Source: an uncultured Pelagibacteraceae bacterium (lineage in GTDB: Bacteria; Pseudomonadota; Alphaproteobacteria; Pelagibacterales; Pelagibacteraceae). From it: a DNA stretch of 60,951 nt. Below, in pieces: positions 18,098-32,034 of this stretch. The notes beneath the pieces are model-generated. The model saw only the letters and a program-made list of their open reading frames with translations. It was not told where the DNA came from and ran no database searches. The position numbers were made by a program, and so were the translations under genes. Every line of letters starts with the position of its first letter. Position 1 is the stretch's first letter. Location of the stretch: NCBI GenBank assembly GCA_902624635.1, contig CACNYD010000004.1, positions 1 to 60,951 of the forward strand, in the 5' to 3' direction.

Positions 18098-20007
18098 TTT
18101 TGTTTTTTTAAAACTATATTAGAATTTAGTAAATCTAAAACTTTTTCTTCGATTGAAACTGAGTCAAGATTTGCAACTTTATACATTCTATCTGGAGTAT
18201 CTTGATCAATAAAAATATCTGGTAATGTTAACGATCTAAATTTTAAATTAGAGTCCATTAAACCTTTTTTTGTCAAAAAATTCACCACATGAGATCCAAA
18301 ACCACCAATTGAACCCTCTTCAATTGTCATGATTGCTTCATGAGTTGTAGCTAATTGCCAAATGAGATTTTCATCTAAAGGTTTCGCGAATCTGGCATCA
18401 ACAACTGTTATTGATACACCTTTTTTTGATAAATTTTCTGCAGCCTTCAAAGTCTCGTTCAATCTTGCTCCAAAATTTAGGATTGCTAATTTTTTTCCCT
18501 CTTTAATAATTTTTGATTTCCCTATTTCAATTTTTTCGTTTATTGAGGGTAAGGTTGAGCCTAATCCTGTTCCTCTTGGATACCTAAATGCACAAGGTCT
18601 ATCGTTAATCTCGGTTGAGGTATTAATCATTCTTACAAGCTCAGCTTCATCACTAGCTGCCATGACAACAAAATTTGGTAAAGTACTTAAATAAGTTGTA
18701 TCAAAACTACCAGCATGTGTTGGTCCATCAGCTCCAACGAGTCCCGCTCTATCTATTGCGAATCTAACTGGTAAACTTTGAATTGCTACGTCATGAACTA
18801 CTTGATCATAAGCTCTTTGAAGAAAAGTGGAATAAATAGCTGCGTAGGGTTTAAAGCTTTCGGTAGCTAAACCTGCAGCAAATGTAACAGCATGTTGTTC
18901 AGCAATCCCAACATCAAAAGTCCTATCTGGAAATTCTTTGCGGAAGATATCGAGACCAGTACCATCAGGCATTGCAGCTGTAATAGCTACAATTTTACTA
19001 TCTTTTTTAGCGTGTTGAATTAAGGTGTTTGCGAAAACCTTCGTGTATGATGGTATTTTGCTTGTGCTCTTAAGTTGTTTGCCAGTTTCAACATTAAATT
19101 TTGATACTCCATGATAATTATCCTTTGCCTCCTCAGCGAAAGTATAACCTTTTCCTTTTTTCGATTTAATGTGAATTAAAATTGGTCCTTCATGCTTAGA
19201 ATCTCTAGCATTTTTTAAAATTGGAATTAATGAATTTAAATCATGACCGTCTATTGGACCAATATAATAAAATCCTAGTGAACTGAATAAAGTTCCACCT
19301 GTCACAGCTGATCTAAGTAAATCTTCTGCTTTACCAGCCTTTGCACTAAATCTTTTTGAAAAGGCTGACACGATTAATTTAATAGTCTCTCTTAAACTAA
19401 AATAAATCTTTCCTGAAAAAATTTTTGCTAAATAAGTACTCATTGCTCCTACTGGTCGAGCAATTGACATATCATTATCATTTAAAATTACGATCATCTT
19501 AGTTTTTGAAGCACCAGCATTGTTCATTGCTTCATAAGCCATTCCTGCACTGATTGCGCCATCACCAATTACTGCAATTACATTATCTGATTTATTAGAC
19601 AATTTATTTGCTTCTGCTATACCTAGTGCTGATGAAATTGATGTTGAGCTATGCGCAGCACCAAAAGGATCATATTCACTTTCTGATCTTTTAGTAAAAC
19701 CAGAGAGACCATTTCCTTGTCTTAAAGTTCTTATTCTTTCTTTTCTACCAGTTAAAATTTTATGTGGATAACACTGGTGACCAACATCCCAGATTAGTTT
19801 ATCATTTGGTGTGTTAAAAATATAATGTAAAGCAACGGTTAATTCTACAACACCAAGACTTGCACCAAGATGACCGCCTGTCACTGAAACGGCATCAATC
19901 ACTTCCTCTCTTAATTCATCAGCAACTTTTTGTAATTTTGACTCAGATATTTTTTTTAAATCTGATGGAAAATTAATCTCATCTAACAATTCATATTTTT
20001 TTTTCAT
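18094..20007 (-). CDS. dxs: 1-deoxy-D-xylulose-5-phosphate synthase
   Basis: Entry enzyme of the MEP isoprenoid pathway, 637 residues. Thiamin-diphosphate motif [18 protein letters not shown], the [13 protein letters not shown] block with the catalytic histidine, and the C-terminal [13 protein letters not shown] and [15 protein letters not shown] segments are present. It overlaps ispA by 4 bases in the order xseB-ispA-dxs, a common bacterial arrangement that supplies prenyl diphosphates, here alongside ispB nearby. Confidence 0.98.
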   Translation of the reverse strand: MKKKYELLDEINFPSDLKKISESKLQKVADELREEVIDAVSVTGGHLGASLGVVELTVALHYIFNTPNDKLIWDVGHQCYPHKILTGRKERIRTLRQGNGLSGFTKRSESEYDPFGAAHSSTSISSALGIAEANKLSNKSDNVIAVIGDGAISAGMAYEAMNNAGASKTKMIVILNDNDMSIARPVGAMSTYLAKIFSGKIYFSLRETIKLIVSAFSKRFSAKAGKAEDLLRSAVTGGTLFSSLGFYYIGPIDGHDLNSLIPILKNARDSKHEGPILIHIKSKKGKGYTFAEEAKDNYHGVSKFNVETGKQLKSTSKIPSYTKVFANTLIQHAKKDSKIVAITAAMPDGTGLDIFRKEFPDRTFDVGIAEQHAVTFAAGLATESFKPYAAIYSTFLQRAYDQVVHDVAIQSLPVRFAIDRAGLVGADGPTHAGSFDTTYLSTLPNFVVMAASDEAELVRMINTSTEINDRPCAFRYPRGTGLGSTLPSINEKIEIGKSKIIKEGKKLAILNFGARLNETLKAAENLSKKGVSITVVDARFAKPLDENLIWQLATTHEAIMTIEEGSIGGFGSHVVNFLTKKGLMDSNLKFRSLTLPDIFIDQDTPDRMYKVANLDSVSIEEKVLDLLNSNIVLKKQN

Positions 20008-20879
20008 TTATTTCTATTCAAAATATAGTTTAATGTTTCAGACAAATTTTTTGATTTAGATCCATATTTTTTTAATTTACTATTTATTTTTAAAAGTAAA
20101 TTATTAGCATATTTAATAGTATTTTTGTATCCTATTAAACTAATTAGAGTTGCTTTTCCTTTTTTTTTATCTTTACCAGTTTTTTTTCCTGCAACAATTA
20201 AACTTCCTTTATAATCAATCAAATCATCTGCGACCTGAAATAACAAACCTATGTCAGCACCAATATTTTCAAATTTTTTAATATCTTTCTTGTTTTTTTT
20301 CTTAATTATTAATGGTGCTGCACAACAAAAACTAAAAAGTTTTCCAGTCTTTTTAATTTCCATCTTTTCAATCTTTTTTTTAGAAATTTTCTTACGTTCA
20401 TAATTTAAATCTAAATATTGTCCCCCTGCTATTCCAAGATGACCTGAGCTTTCAGAAATTTTATTTATTAAATCAATTTTAATTTTTTCACTCATTCTTA
20501 AGTCTTTATGGCTTAAAATTTCAAAAGCCATTGTTAAAAGTGAATTACCTGCTAAAACTGCAGTAGCCTCTCCAAATTTAATATGCGCTGATGGTTTGCC
20601 TCTCCTTATAGAGTCGTCATCCATACAAGGTAAATCGTCATGTATTAATGAATACGCATGAATACATTCAACTGAAGCACCAATAATGATAAGTGTTTTA
20701 TAATCCAAATTAAATAGAGATCCAACATCAATCAAAATTTTTGATCTTATCTTTTTTCCACCAGGAAATAGGCCGTATTTCATTGCAACCATCAAATTTG
20801 ATTTTTTTTGTTTGGCAATAAATCTTTTTAAAAATAAATTTGTATCTTTGGCAATTTTATCTAATTTTCTTTGCATCAT
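20004..20879 (-). CDS. ispA: Farnesyl diphosphate synthase (geranyltranstransferase)
   Basis: Short-chain prenyl synthase, about 291 residues from this start. First aspartate-rich motif [12 protein letters not shown] and second [11 protein letters not shown] are visible, plus GGKKIRS. The in-frame ORF extends to 20921, but that would overlap xseB by 65 bases and adds only basic residues. The Met-Met pair at 20874-20879 fits the normal IspA N-terminus and leaves a 23-base overlap, so I use it. dxs starts inside its last four bases. Confidence 0.92.
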   Translation of the reverse strand: MMQRKLDKIAKDTNLFLKRFIAKQKKSNLMVAMKYGLFPGGKKIRSKILIDVGSLFNLDYKTLIIIGASVECIHAYSLIHDDLPCMDDDSIRRGKPSAHIKFGEATAVLAGNSLLTMAFEILSHKDLRMSEKIKIDLINKISESSGHLGIAGGQYLDLNYERKKISKKKIEKMEIKKTGKLFSFCCAAPLIIKKKNKKDIKKFENIGADIGLLFQVADDLIDYKGSLIVAGKKTGKDKKKGKATLISLIGYKNTIKYANNLLLKINSKLKKYGSKSKNLSETLNYILNRNK

Positions 20880-21111
20880 ATTTTTGATTAATTTTGGATA
20901 TCTTTTCTTTTGTTTTCTCATTTATTTCTTTAATGTTCATTTGAAATTTTTTCTCAATTATATTGTTTAGTTTAATTAAATTTTGATACTTGTCTAAAGA
21001 GTTTCCTAAATCCTTTTGATTTTCTAATTCCTCAATCATCTTATTTGCCTCAGTGGTTAATTCTTCAAGAGATAATGAATTATAATCATTTGGTAAATTT
21101 TTATCTTTCAT
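20857..21111 (-). CDS. xseB: Exodeoxyribonuclease VII small subunit
   Basis: 84-residue XseB with the family pattern SLEELTTEANKMIEELE and a leucine-rich helical core. The C-terminal tail from about residue 60 is lysine-rich and longer than usual. With XseA (not in the window) it degrades single-stranded DNA. First gene of xseB-ispA-dxs and only 20 bases from the divergent tsaC start, so both promoters must overlap these genes. Confidence 0.88.
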   Translation of the reverse strand: MKDKNLPNDYNSLSLEELTTEANKMIEELENQKDLGNSLDKYQNLIKLNNIIEKKFQMNIKEINEKTKEKISKINQKYDAKKIR

Positions 21112-21131
21112 ATAATACTCTCAAATAATAC

Positions 21132-22064
21132 ATGAAAATTAATCTTGCAAATATTAAAAAAGCAATAAAACTCTTAAATAAAAGAGAGTGTGTTGCTATA
21201 CCAACCGAAACTGTTTATGGAATAGCTGGGAATGCATATTCTGATACAGCGTGTAAAAAAATATTTAGATTAAAAAAAAGACCAATGAATAACCCTCTGA
21301 TTATTCATTATTATGATTTAAAAAAATTAAAAGATGATTGTGATCTGAATGGTGATTTTTTAAAATTATATAAAAGATTTTGTCCTGGGCCAATAACATT
21401 TATCTTAAATCAAAAAAAAAAATCAAAAATTTCGAAAGTAGCAACTAATAAAAAAAATACTCTTGCTGTGAGATTTCCAAAACATCCAGTAGCAAGAATT
21501 CTATTGAAATATTTAAAATTTCCTATCGCAGCACCTAGTGCAAATATATCTTCAAGAGTTAGTGCAGTAACTTCTACAGATGTAAAAGACGATTTTGGAA
21601 AAAAAATTAAGTATATACTTGAAGGTGGAAGATCCTCGGTTGGGGTTGAGTCTACAATTATTGATCTTAGAAAAAAACCAAAAATTTTAAGATTAGGTGG
21701 TTTAGAAGTTAAAACTATTCAAAAGATATTAAAGAAAAAAATTTCAATAAATACAAATCCTTCCAAGATTTCAGCTCCTGGACAATTAAGAATTCATTAT
21801 TCACCTGGAATCCCGATCAGACTTAATGTTAAAAAAATAAAAGAAGATGAGGCTTTTTTATTAATTAAGAAAAATAAGATTAACAAAAGGAACTATTATT
21901 TTTTATCAAAAAAGGGCGATTTAAAAGAAGCTGCAAAAAATCTTTACACTATTTTAAGAAAGATTAAAAAAGATAATTACAAATCTATAGCTGTAGACAA
22001 AATACCAAATATAGGAATCGGCAAAACTATTAACGATAGATTATTAAGGGCTTCAAAATTTTAA
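21132..22064 (+). CDS. L-threonylcarbamoyladenylate synthase (Sua5/TsaC)
   Basis: Makes the threonylcarbamoyl-AMP used for t6A at position 37 of ANN-decoding tRNAs. It has 310 residues, the longer Sua5 form: an N-terminal YrdC domain (IPTETVYGIAGNAY, KKRPMNNPLIIHY, APSANISSRVSAVTS) and a C-terminal Sua5 domain following the linker APGQLRIHYSPGIP. Its last base is the first base of the next ATG (TAATG), linking it to the ABC transporter genes. Confidence 0.95.
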   Translation: MKINLANIKKAIKLLNKRECVAIPTETVYGIAGNAYSDTACKKIFRLKKRPMNNPLIIHYYDLKKLKDDCDLNGDFLKLYKRFCPGPITFILNQKKKSKISKVATNKKNTLAVRFPKHPVARILLKYLKFPIAAPSANISSRVSAVTSTDVKDDFGKKIKYILEGGRSSVGVESTIIDLRKKPKILRLGGLEVKTIQKILKKKISINTNPSKISAPGQLRIHYSPGIPIRLNVKKIKEDEAFLLIKKNKINKRNYYFLSKKGDLKEAAKNLYTILRKIKKDNYKSIAVDKIPNIGIGKTINDRLLRASKF

Positions 22065-22792
22065 TGACTATTCCTCTTGAAATAATTGATTTATCAAAAA
22101 CTTATGACACAAAAGAAGCTGTTCGAAATATTTCTTTTAAAGTAAATGAAAATGAAATCATTGGAATTCTTGGACCTAACGGATGTGGTAAAACTACAAC
22201 AATAGGTATGATTCTTGGTTTACTAAAGCCTACTAAAGGGAAGGTTCTTATAAATGGTATTGAAATTGAAAAACAAAGAGTTGAATTATTAAACGAATTA
22301 AATTTTATTTCACCATATATTGAATTACCAAAAAAACTAACTGTAAAGCAAAATCTTGAAGTTTATGGAAGACTTTATGATGTAAAAGAACTTGGAATAA
22401 AAATTGATTATCTTTGTGAAAAATTAAGGCTAAATGAATTTATCAATAAAATTACAGGAGAACTTTCCTCTGGTCAAAAAAATAGGGTCAGTCTAGCTAA
22501 ATCTATAATTAATGATCCATCAGTTCTTCTTCTTGATGAACCGACTGCATCTCTAGATCCTGAAACAGGTGATTTTGTTAGAAGTTTTTTAGAAGAATAC
22601 CAAAAAGAAAAAAAAACTTCTATTCTGCTTGCTTCACATAACATGGCAGAAGTTGAGAGATTATGTTCTTCAGTTCTAATGATGAATAAAGGATCTATTA
22701 TTGATCAAGGTGCTCCTGGCGAGTTAATTAAAAAACATGGAAGAAGAAACATGGAGGAAGTTTTTTTAAAACTTACAAGAGATTTAATATGA
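22064..22792 (+). CDS. ABC transporter ATP-binding protein (ABC-2 exporter type)
   Basis: 242-residue ATPase. Walker A GPNGCGKTT (around 37-45), signature LSSGQKNRVSLAKS, Walker B VLLLDEPTASLDPE and the H-loop SHN are all intact. It resembles the CcmA/NodI group that partners ABC-2 permeases. The permease gene overlaps its end by 4 bases (ATGA). Substrate is unknown; lipids, polysaccharide or drugs are all possible for this family. Confidence 0.93.
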   Translation: MTIPLEIIDLSKTYDTKEAVRNISFKVNENEIIGILGPNGCGKTTTIGMILGLLKPTKGKVLINGIEIEKQRVELLNELNFISPYIELPKKLTVKQNLEVYGRLYDVKELGIKIDYLCEKLRLNEFINKITGELSSGQKNRVSLAKSIINDPSVLLLDEPTASLDPETGDFVRSFLEEYQKEKKTSILLASHNMAEVERLCSSVLMMNKGSIIDQGAPGELIKKHGRRNMEEVFLKLTRDLI

Positions 22793-23580
22793 ATCTAAAT
22801 AAAATGTATGGACTTTTTTTGAGACATTTTTATCTCATCAAAAGTTCTTTACCAAGAGTTTTAGATTTAATTTATTGGCCAACAATTCAAATTATTCTTT
22901 GGGGATTTATTTCTAAATTTTTTTCAATTTATAGTGATTATTACAATAATACACTTGGAATAATTCTTACATGCGCAATTCTTTACGACATTCTTTTTAG
23001 ATCTAGCATAAGTTTTAATATGCTTTTTTTAGAGGAAATCTGGAGTAGAAATTTTACGAATTTATTTATTGCTCCATTAAAACTTAAAGAAATAATCATA
23101 TCTTTAATTTTTACTGCTTTGATAAGGACATTAATCGGTCTAGTGCCCGCAATTATTTTAACTTCTCCATTGTTTGGAGTTTCAATTTTAAAATTAGGTT
23201 TTCCACTCTTTATATTATTTTTAAGTTTATATATATTTGGGATTACACTAGGTTTATTTGTGAGCTCAGGTTTAATGAGATACGGACCATCCTTTGAAAA
23301 TATTGCTTGGTCATCATTGTTTTTACTTGCTCCACTAGGGTGTATCTACTATCCAATAGAAATCCTTCCTGAATTTTTTCAAGTAATTGCAAAAGGCTTA
23401 CCATTAGTTTACATTTTTGATGAAACCAGAAATATTTTAATAAATGGTCTTGTAGATTACGAAAATATAAAACAAGCTTATTTATTAAATTTAGTTTATT
23501 TAATTTTTGGAATAGGGCTGTTTTATCTATCTTTTTTAAAAGCGAGAATAAAAGGGACGTTAATAAATATGGGTGAATAA
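22789..23580 (+). CDS. ABC-2 type transporter permease
   Basis: Hydrophobic protein of 263 residues with about six membrane segments, of the ABC-2 exporter permease family (NodJ-like). The block FENIAWSSLFLLAPLGCIYYP and the following ILPEFFQVIAKGLPLVYIFDE match the conserved C-terminal half of this family. It forms a two-gene exporter with the preceding ATPase. Substrate cannot be told. Confidence 0.88.
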   Translation: MNLNKMYGLFLRHFYLIKSSLPRVLDLIYWPTIQIILWGFISKFFSIYSDYYNNTLGIILTCAILYDILFRSSISFNMLFLEEIWSRNFTNLFIAPLKLKEIIISLIFTALIRTLIGLVPAIILTSPLFGVSILKLGFPLFILFLSLYIFGITLGLFVSSGLMRYGPSFENIAWSSLFLLAPLGCIYYPIEILPEFFQVIAKGLPLVYIFDETRNILINGLVDYENIKQAYLLNLVYLIFGIGLFYLSFLKARIKGTLINMGE

Positions 23581-23581
23581 C

Positions 23582-23658
23582 TGGTGCGCCTGCTAGGAGT
23601 CGAACCCAGAACCTCCTGATCCGAAGTCAGGCGCTCTATCCAGTTGAGCTACAAGCGC
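23582..23658 (-). tRNA. tRNA-Arg (anticodon TCG)
   Basis: 77-base tRNA with encoded CCA. The acceptor stem GCGCTTG pairs with CAGGCGC (one G-T). The anticodon loop is CTTCGGA on the stem CCTGA/TCAGG, and the T-arm GGTTCGA is normal. It reads CGA codons. It sits on the opposite strand in the 101-base gap between the permease and rluD. Confidence 0.96.
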
Positions 23659-23681
23659 ATATCATATTAATATATCATTTT

Positions 23682-24662
23682 ATGGAAAAAAAAATAAATT
23701 TGACAGTTGATAAGGCCGAAAATGAACTTCGTGTTGATATTTTCATTAAAAAGAGAGAGGATATTATCAGTCGAACAAGAATAAAAAATCTTATTCTGGA
23801 TAATAAGTTAAGAATAAATAACAAGGTAATAACTGATCCATCAAAAAAAATTTTTTTTAATGATGAAATAAAATTAGTCATACCTGAACCAAAAAAAGCT
23901 TCTTTAAAACCTTATAAGTTTAATTTAGATATAATATTTGAGGATAAAGATTTAATTGTTTTAAACAAACCGTCTGGAATAGTAATACATCCTGGTGCAG
24001 GTAATTTTGATAACACAATCGTAAATGCGCTTATGAATTATAGTAAAAATTCTTTTTCTAATATTGGAGGTGAACTAAGACCTGGAATAGTACATAGAAT
24101 TGATAAAAATACATCTGGATTAATTGTTGTTGCAAAAAATAATCAAACTCACGAACACCTCTCTAATCAGTTTAATCAACATACAATCCAAAGAGTTTAC
24201 CAATTATTAATCTGGGGTAAAATTAGACCATCTATAGGTAAAATAGAAACCTTTATTACAAGAAGCTCAAAAAATAGACAAATGATGGAGGTTAGTAACA
24301 GTAAAGGAAAAAAAGCAGTTACAAATTACAAAACTTTAGAAATTTTTGAAAATAAAAATATTCCAACTTTTAGTTTATTAGAGTGTAAATTAGAAACAGG
24401 CCGAACTCATCAAATAAGAGTTCACATGAATTATTTAGGTAACAGTATAGTTGGTGATGATAAATATAAAAAAAATTTTAAAAAACTTAAAAATATTGAA
24501 CCATCATTAGAAAAAATTTTAACAAAATTAAACAGACAATTTCTGCACGCTAAAACATTGGGATTTATACATCCAAAAAAAAATAAGCAGATGATTTTTA
24601 ATTCAATTTTACCAAATGAACTTGAAAAAATACTAAAAATACTCAGAAATATAGGTAAATAA
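23682..24662 (+). CDS. rluD: 23S rRNA pseudouridine synthase, RluA/RluD family
   Basis: 326 residues with an N-terminal S4-like RNA-binding segment (about 15-70) followed by the RluA-family catalytic domain. The catalytic motif GIVHRIDKNTSGLIVVAK contains the nucleophilic Asp. The later LETGRTHQIRVHM motif is also present. Best match is RluD, which modifies helix 69 of 23S rRNA; RluC is the main alternative. It is placed directly before rpoH, an arrangement seen in other alphaproteobacteria. Confidence 0.9.
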   Translation: MEKKINLTVDKAENELRVDIFIKKREDIISRTRIKNLILDNKLRINNKVITDPSKKIFFNDEIKLVIPEPKKASLKPYKFNLDIIFEDKDLIVLNKPSGIVIHPGAGNFDNTIVNALMNYSKNSFSNIGGELRPGIVHRIDKNTSGLIVVAKNNQTHEHLSNQFNQHTIQRVYQLLIWGKIRPSIGKIETFITRSSKNRQMMEVSNSKGKKAVTNYKTLEIFENKNIPTFSLLECKLETGRTHQIRVHMNYLGNSIVGDDKYKKNFKKLKNIEPSLEKILTKLNRQFLHAKTLGFIHPKKNKQMIFNSILPNELEKILKILRNIGK

Positions 24663-24666
24663 AACA

Positions 24667-24696
24667 TTGAAAAATTTTTAATATTAATTAGATAAA
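24667..24696 (+). promoter_or_regulatory. Candidate rpoH promoter giving a very short leader
   Basis: TTGAAA (24667-24672) and GATAAA (24691-24696) are 18 bases apart. Transcription would start only a base or so before the rpoH ATG at 24703, and no Shine-Dalgarno is visible. This is a weak match in AT-rich sequence. Confidence 0.3.
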
Positions 24697-24702
24697 CTGT
24701 CT

Positions 24703-27697
<2,995 letters not shown>

Positions 27698-27698
27698 A

Positions 27699-29030
27699 TT
27701 ATCTAATTTTTTTCAAAATAATATTAACACATTTAACTAGAAGTCTTTTATTTTCACTTTCTCCCATAATTCTTATTTTTGATTCTGTTCCCGATTTTCT
27801 TACAATAATTCTGCCACTACCCTTCATTAATTCTGAAGCTAACTTGATAGATTTCTTAATTTCAGATTTATTAATAATACTTTTATCTTTTACCTCAATA
27901 TTTTTAAGTAATTGTGGAGTTTTTTTAAATTTTTCAAAAAATTCACTTGCTCTTTTTCCCTTTCTAAGAGCAAATAAAGATTCTAAGGCTACTAATAAGC
28001 CATCGCCTGTAGTTGCAAATTTACCAAGAATGATATGTCCTGATTGCTCTCCACCTAAATTAAACTTATTTTTTTGCATTACCTCTTTTACATATCTATC
28101 ACCAACATTAGCACGTATAAATTTTATACCTTTTTTTTTGAAATACTTTTCAAGTCCATAATTCGACATTAATGTACCAACAACCCCACCTTTTAACATT
28201 TTTTTATTTTGCCATCTTGTTGCTAGTGCAGCAATAATTTGGTCTCCATCTATGATATTACTTTTTTCGTCACACATAATTATCCTATCTGCATCACCGT
28301 CTAATGAAATACCTATATGAGCATTATACTTTTTAACCGCAGATTTTATTTTTTCAGGAAATGTAGAACCACAATTTTTGTTAATATTTAATCCATTTGG
28401 ATTGACCCCTATTGCAATTACCTTGGCTCCTAAAGATTTTAATAATTCTGGTCCAGCTTTGTACCCTGCCCCATTTGCACAATCAATTACAATTCTAAGT
28501 CCTCTTAGATTGAATTCTTTGGTAAAATTTTTTTTTAATATCTTTATGTAATCATTTGTTCCTGTCTCTAATCTCTTTACTCTACCTAATTTTTCAGGCC
28601 TCGAAAGATTTTTAATAATCTTTTTATCTATTAAACTTTCGATTTTTTTTTCTATTTTATCTGACAATTTCATACCATCAGGTCCAAATAATTTAAGTCC
28701 ATTATCATTATGAGGATTGTGAGAAGCTGTAATCATAATTCCCATATTTGCTCTCATAGCTTTTGTGAGCATCGCCAAACCATTTGTAGGTAAGGGCCCT
28801 AAAGTATACACATGCATACCTGCTGATGCCAATCCTGATACAAGTGCTGGTTCTAAAGTGTATCCAGATAATCTAGTATCTTTTGCTATTATTGCAGTTT
28901 GTTTCTTTTTTTTTTGGGATTTAAAATATGTTCCAGTTGCTAAGCCAAATTTAAAAAACATATCTCCATTAATATTTTCACTATTTATTGCTCCCCTAAT
29001 ACCATCAGTACCAAAATATTTTTTTGTCAT
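27699..29030 (-). CDS. glmM: Phosphoglucosamine mutase
   Basis: Converts glucosamine-6-phosphate to glucosamine-1-phosphate for peptidoglycan and lipopolysaccharide precursors, 443 residues. N-terminus FGTDGIRG, phosphoserine loop MITASHNPHNDNGLK, metal-binding DGDADR and C-terminal VRKSGTESKIRIMGE are intact. It sits in the conserved ftsH-folP-glmM order; its ATG overlaps the folP stop by one base. Confidence 0.98.
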   Translation of the reverse strand: MTKKYFGTDGIRGAINSENINGDMFFKFGLATGTYFKSQKKKKQTAIIAKDTRLSGYTLEPALVSGLASAGMHVYTLGPLPTNGLAMLTKAMRANMGIMITASHNPHNDNGLKLFGPDGMKLSDKIEKKIESLIDKKIIKNLSRPEKLGRVKRLETGTNDYIKILKKNFTKEFNLRGLRIVIDCANGAGYKAGPELLKSLGAKVIAIGVNPNGLNINKNCGSTFPEKIKSAVKKYNAHIGISLDGDADRIIMCDEKSNIIDGDQIIAALATRWQNKKMLKGGVVGTLMSNYGLEKYFKKKGIKFIRANVGDRYVKEVMQKNKFNLGGEQSGHIILGKFATTGDGLLVALESLFALRKGKRASEFFEKFKKTPQLLKNIEVKDKSIINKSEIKKSIKLASELMKGSGRIIVRKSGTESKIRIMGESENKRLLVKCVNIILKKIR

Positions 29031-30085
29031 TAATTATTTATTATATTTTTAAAGATCTTTAAGCCTTGTATTGTTTCATTAACATCATGAATTCTTAAAA
29101 TCTGAACACCTTGCATCATAAGATATATTGATGATGCTATTGTTCCTCCATTTCTTAATTTACTATCATTTTTTCCAGATAACTCCTTAATAAATCTTTT
29201 TCTAGAGTTCCCTACAAGTATAGGAAAACCAAGAGAATGAAAAATAGAAATATTTTGTATCAAACTCATATTATGTTTCAAATTTTTTCCAAAACCTATA
29301 CCGGGATCTAGAATAATTTTATCATGTTTAATGCCTTTAGATCTTAATAGTTTTATTTTTTTTTCAAAAAAATCATATATGTCCAGTAACTCGTTTTTAT
29401 ACTTAGGATTTTTTTGCATATTTTCTGGTGTTCCTTGAGAATGCTGGATTACGAATGGAACTTTGTATTTTTTTAATACATTTAAAGTTTCAAAATCAAA
29501 ATCTAATCCTGAAACATCATTAATTAATTTTACCCCTAAATTTATACCTTTGTACATAATTTTGGACTTTCTGGTATCTAAAGATATTGGTATTTTTTTC
29601 TTAAGTAATGATTTTAAAATTATATTAATTCTTTGCCATTCTAAATTTTCTTTAATTACTTTTGATCCTGGACGTGTTGACTCACCACCAACATCAATCA
29701 AATTTGCACCACTCTTTAGTAGACTAATTGCATGATTAATTCCTTTTTTTTTTGAATTAAATTTTCCACCGTCTGAAAAGCTATCAGGTGTTAAATTTAA
29801 AACTCCCAAAATATTCGGTATTTTTTTGAAGTCTAAATTAGAGAAATTTTTTTTTTTTGATTTAATTTTTTTTAAATCAAAATTAATTTTTTTTCTAATC
29901 AGTTTAGGTAAGTATTTTATTTGATTAATAAAAATTTTTCTTTTTGAATTTCTTGTTATTATCTCTATTTGATCGAATGATATTTCCTTATTTCCATTAA
30001 GTGGTATTGATTTATTTTTGTTAATTAATCTTTTTGAATGATTTCCATAATAGAAATTACACACTCTTGTGTAATATCTAAGCAT
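29030..30085 (-). CDS. folP: Dihydropteroate synthase with a long basic N-terminal extension
   Basis: Folate synthesis enzyme, 351 residues. The catalytic TIM barrel starts near residue 89 with ILGVLNLTPDSFSDGGKF, followed by DVGGESTRPGS, NDVSGLD and KIILDPGIGFGKN, so all substrate loops are present. The first roughly 88 residues are lysine-rich and unlike the short leader of ordinary DHPS (about 270-280 residues in all). A corresponding extension occurs in some alphaproteobacterial FolP proteins, and its role is unknown. The gene lies 5 bases after ftsH. Confidence 0.93.
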   Translation of the reverse strand: MLRYYTRVCNFYYGNHSKRLINKNKSIPLNGNKEISFDQIEIITRNSKRKIFINQIKYLPKLIRKKINFDLKKIKSKKKNFSNLDFKKIPNILGVLNLTPDSFSDGGKFNSKKKGINHAISLLKSGANLIDVGGESTRPGSKVIKENLEWQRINIILKSLLKKKIPISLDTRKSKIMYKGINLGVKLINDVSGLDFDFETLNVLKKYKVPFVIQHSQGTPENMQKNPKYKNELLDIYDFFEKKIKLLRSKGIKHDKIILDPGIGFGKNLKHNMSLIQNISIFHSLGFPILVGNSRKRFIKELSGKNDSKLRNGGTIASSIYLMMQGVQILRIHDVNETIQGLKIFKNIINN

Positions 30086-30090
30086 TAAAA

Positions 30091-31992
30091 TTAATGAACA
30101 ATCTTAGGTTTGAGTCCCATAGCACCTAGAGCAGAATTCTTGTCATCATCAACTTTTAAATCTTGTTTATCAGCAGGATATACATTTTTGGTGATTATAT
30201 TCTCTATCTCTTCACCTGTTAATGTTTCATATGTTATAAGAGCTTTTGCAATCTTATGTAAATCATCAATTTTCTCAGTTAAGATTTCTTTGGCTTTGTT
30301 GTAACCTTCATCAACTAATTTTCTGATTTCTTTGTCTATTTTTTGAGCCACTTCCTCAGAAACTGATTGTGTTTGAGTTACAGATCTTCCTAGAAAAACT
30401 TCTTCCTGGTTTTCACCGTACTCAACTGGTCCCATTTCTTCACTCATTCCATATTTTGTTACCATGGCTCTTGCAAGTTGAGTTGCTTGATTTATATCTG
30501 AGCCACTTCCCCCACCTGCTCCTGTTGAAATGTTATCTTTTCCAAAAATCACTTCCTCTGCTACTCTGCCACCAAAACACACTGCTAATCTTGCTTTTAA
30601 ATATTTAATTGAATGACCATGTTTGTCTCTTTCAGGTAAATTCATAACCATGCCTAAAGCTCGACCTCTTGGTATAATTGTTGCTTTGTGAATTGGATCG
30701 TAACTAGGCATATTAAAAGAGACTAAAGCATGTCCACCTTCATGGTATGCCGTCAATTTTTTTTCATCTTCGGTCATAACCATTGAACGTCTTTCAGCTC
30801 CCATCATTACTTTATCTTTAGCTTCTTCAAATTCATTTAAAGTAACTATTCTTTTATTTTTTCTAGCCGCTAATAATGCGGATTCATTTACTAAATTAGC
30901 AAGATCAGCGCCTGAAAATCCAGGAGTTCCTCTAGCTATAGTTCTCAAATTTACATCTGGGGCCATCTTGATCTTTTTAACATGAACTTTTAAGATTTTT
31001 TCTCTTCCGATTATATCTGGATTAGAAACTACGACTTGTCTATCAAATCTACCTGGTCTTAATAATGCAGGGTCAAGAACATCAGGTCTATTTGTTGCTG
31101 CGATTATAATCACTCCTTCGTTTGTATCAAAACCATCCATCTCAACAAGAAGCTGGTTAAGAGTTTGTTCTCTCTCATCGTTACCACCGCCTAAACCTGC
31201 GCCCCGACTTCTTCCAACAGCATCAATTTCATCAATAAATATTATGCAAGGTGAATTTTTTTTTCCTTGCTCAAACATATCTCTCACTCTTGATGCTCCC
31301 ACACCAACAAACATTTCTACAAAATCTGATCCAGAAATAGTAAAGAAAGGGACACCTGCCTCACCAGCAATTGCTCTGGCTAATAAAGTTTTTCCTGTTC
31401 CTGGAGGACCTACAAGAAGTGCACCTCTGGGAATTTTTCCACCTAACCTACTAAATTTTTTTGGATCTTTTAAAAATTCAACAATCTCCTCGACTTCCTC
31501 TTTGGCCTCCTCTACACCTGCAACATCATTAAATGTTACCTTACCTTTCATTTCATTCATCATTTTTGCTTTAGATCTTCCGAAACCCATCGCTCCACCT
31601 TTTCCACCTTGCATTTGTCTCATGAAAAAAATCCAAACTGCTATCAATAACAACATCGGGAACCACGATAATAGAACACCAAACAAAGATGGCATTTTTT
31701 CTTCAATAGGAGCGGCAGAAATACTTACACCTCTGTCTGAAAGTTTTTCAATTAGGTTTGGATCATTTGGAGAATAAGTTTTAAAATTATTTCCATTCGC
31801 ATATACACCATTTATATTATTACCTTGTATTTGAACTTTCACAACCTCACCGTTTTCGACAGACTCTAAAAATTCTGAAAAAATTATTTCATTAGAGGTC
31901 CTCATATTTGACTGAGGATTTTTGAACATGTTATACAGCCCAATCGTCAAAAATACGATTATTGCCCACATTGCTAGATTTTTAATATTCAT
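30091..31992 (-). CDS. ftsH: ATP-dependent zinc metalloprotease FtsH
   Basis: Membrane-anchored AAA protease, 633 residues. Two N-terminal membrane segments flank a small periplasmic domain (about residues 25-100). Walker [14 protein letters not shown], Walker [12 protein letters not shown], the SRH region [17 protein letters not shown] and the zinc site HEGGH are visible. It degrades short-lived and misfolded membrane proteins. Conserved neighbours are tilS upstream and folP-glmM downstream. Confidence 0.99.
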   Translation of the reverse strand: MNIKNLAMWAIIVFLTIGLYNMFKNPQSNMRTSNEIIFSEFLESVENGEVVKVQIQGNNINGVYANGNNFKTYSPNDPNLIEKLSDRGVSISAAPIEEKMPSLFGVLLSWFPMLLLIAVWIFFMRQMQGGKGGAMGFGRSKAKMMNEMKGKVTFNDVAGVEEAKEEVEEIVEFLKDPKKFSRLGGKIPRGALLVGPPGTGKTLLARAIAGEAGVPFFTISGSDFVEMFVGVGASRVRDMFEQGKKNSPCIIFIDEIDAVGRSRGAGLGGGNDEREQTLNQLLVEMDGFDTNEGVIIIAATNRPDVLDPALLRPGRFDRQVVVSNPDIIGREKILKVHVKKIKMAPDVNLRTIARGTPGFSGADLANLVNESALLAARKNKRIVTLNEFEEAKDKVMMGAERRSMVMTEDEKKLTAYHEGGHALVSFNMPSYDPIHKATIIPRGRALGMVMNLPERDKHGHSIKYLKARLAVCFGGRVAEEVIFGKDNISTGAGGGSGSDINQATQLARAMVTKYGMSEEMGPVEYGENQEEVFLGRSVTQTQSVSEEVAQKIDKEIRKLVDEGYNKAKEILTEKIDDLHKIAKALITYETLTGEEIENIITKNVYPADKQDLKVDDDKNSALGAMGLKPKIVH

Positions 31993-32034
31993 AAGCTTAA
32001 AATAAGAATAATTATAAATTAAACAAGTCCATTT

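Noticed and set aside
31244-31777. 177-codon open frame on the plus strand
   Set aside because: Lies fully antisense to ftsH, whose motifs are intact. The predicted protein is low in recognisable motifs and has no start context, so it is a shadow of ftsH coding.
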